From: Echinococcus granulosus
Lineage: Eukaryota; Platyhelminthes; Cestoda; Cyclophyllidea; Taeniidae
DNA: 64,000 nt
Assembly (NCBI RefSeq): GCF_000524195.1
Contig: NW_020170394.1
Location: 438,348 to 502,347 of the forward strand
Direction of reading: 5' to 3'
Of the stretch, positions 63,130 through 64,000 are shown piece after piece (positions within the stretch are counted from its first letter, which is position 1; each line of letters starts with the position of its first letter). The translations under genes were made by a program, and so were the position numbers. The notes under the pieces are model-generated. The model worked only from the letters and a program-made list of their open reading frames with translations, was not told where the DNA came from and searched no databases.

Positions 63130-64000
63130 AGATTAATGTAATTCAATAGAGGTTAATGCAAACTACGTTTTCTTATCGTCTATTTCTTGTTCCTCTCCTC
63201 TCATATGTGGCACCAGTGACTGAAAGTGGATTTGCTCATCACACAGGCGAGGTACTTCGACGAGAAGTATACAAGACCGTTCTCTTGGTATATTGGTGTG
63301 TAGATGTACGTGTTACATACAAACGGAGGCATTGGACGATTTACTCTGGTCGATAACCCATGCACACATCGAATGAGTGTGCGCACTGGGCAGCCGGAGA
63401 AGATGGAGTGATTTGCAAAAAAAAGAGCTGTGGGGGGAGAGGGTGTTTGTGTGCGGATGCATGCGGCGGTTGTATCCTGATATATCACAGATGACGCAGA
63501 GCAATCATGCATATCAAGTGCATGTGAATTGTGACACGAGGGAGAACCAAGGGAATGCTTGAACGCGCAAACGCGAGTGACTGTACATACTCAACATCTC
63601 AGTCTATTGTTTACTGTACAGTGTTTGACAGGGGAATAGAGAGAATGGGAAGGCAGTAGAGATCAGCGCCTTCAGAGAGAGGAAAAGAGGGGATATTTAT
63701 CCAACAGGCTTTTCCTTGGTTCGTGAATTCCACGATGCACTCCAGCTTGATGGAAGGTAGCCGAAGTGGAATTTTTTTTTGTCCGCTGGTTTCAAAATCT
63801 AGAGAAGTGACCATAAAATCAACAGTTACAAGTGAAATTACAGAAAGGATAAGTGGACGCCGTGAAAATAGCATAAATTTGTCGCATAGAAGTTAGGATA
63901 ATCAGTAGCCAGAAGCAAGAAATCTGGCCCAGTGGTTTTGTGTAAATCGATGTAGTCTAGGCTTTTGGTTTATTGAGACCAACAAAGCGTGAGCGACAAA
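63130..64000. other. Region downstream of the RCCD1-like gene
   Basis: No clear gene. Open frames on the minus strand at 63611-63874 and around 63201-63512 lack recognisable motifs or good splice sites. A further gene may begin beyond the window edge. Confidence 0.35.

Noticed and set aside
1..64000. CRISPR array, operon, prokaryotic promoter or riboswitch
   Set aside because: No regularly spaced direct repeats and no bacterial gene layout; all recognised genes are spliced eukaryotic genes.

Overview
The window looks like nuclear DNA of a parasitic flatworm, most probably a cestode. This is inferred from intron style (several introns of 29-45 bp beside kilobase-sized ones), low repeat content, about one gene per 10 kb, and the flatworm-like divergence of conserved proteins. 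No bacterial or viral gene set is present. All proteins below were assembled by hand by joining exons at GT...AG borders whose reading phases match. No search or alignment could be run.

Layout. (1) 1438-8395 (+): a ten-exon gene for a pogo/Tigger-type DDE transposase with a psq helix-turn-helix, a CENP-B-like region, an apparently retained D-D-E triad and a C-terminal PHD-like finger. (2) 9286-27816 (-): a Kidins220/ARMS orthologue (KAP NTPase domain with four membrane segments, then a SAM-like domain). Its Walker A and Walker B motifs look degraded and no ankyrin-repeat exons were found upstream. (3) 33764-38185 (+): a complete ten-exon M17 leucine aminopeptidase (W07G4.4/NPEPL1 type). (4) 41626-47978 (-): a complete four-exon neuronal calcium sensor. 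(5) 54070-57190 (-): KMT5A/PR-Set7-like H4K20 methyltransferase. (6) 58309-59085 (+): a small unrecognised coiled-coil protein gene. (7) 61981-63129 (+): an RCCD1-like RCC1-repeat protein. Two copies of a ~200-bp LTR-like element lie near the two ends of the window (40-239 and 61141-61339).

The genes do not form an operon. Genes 1 and 2 are convergent, 2 and 3 divergent, 3 and 4 convergent, and 5 and 6 divergent. KMT5A, the coiled-coil gene and RCCD1 lie within about 9 kb, and two of the three act on chromatin or mitotic chromosomes in other animals. The best leads are the intron-rich, apparently intact transposase-PHD gene and the Kidins220 gene with a seemingly dead NTPase core and no visible ankyrin exons.
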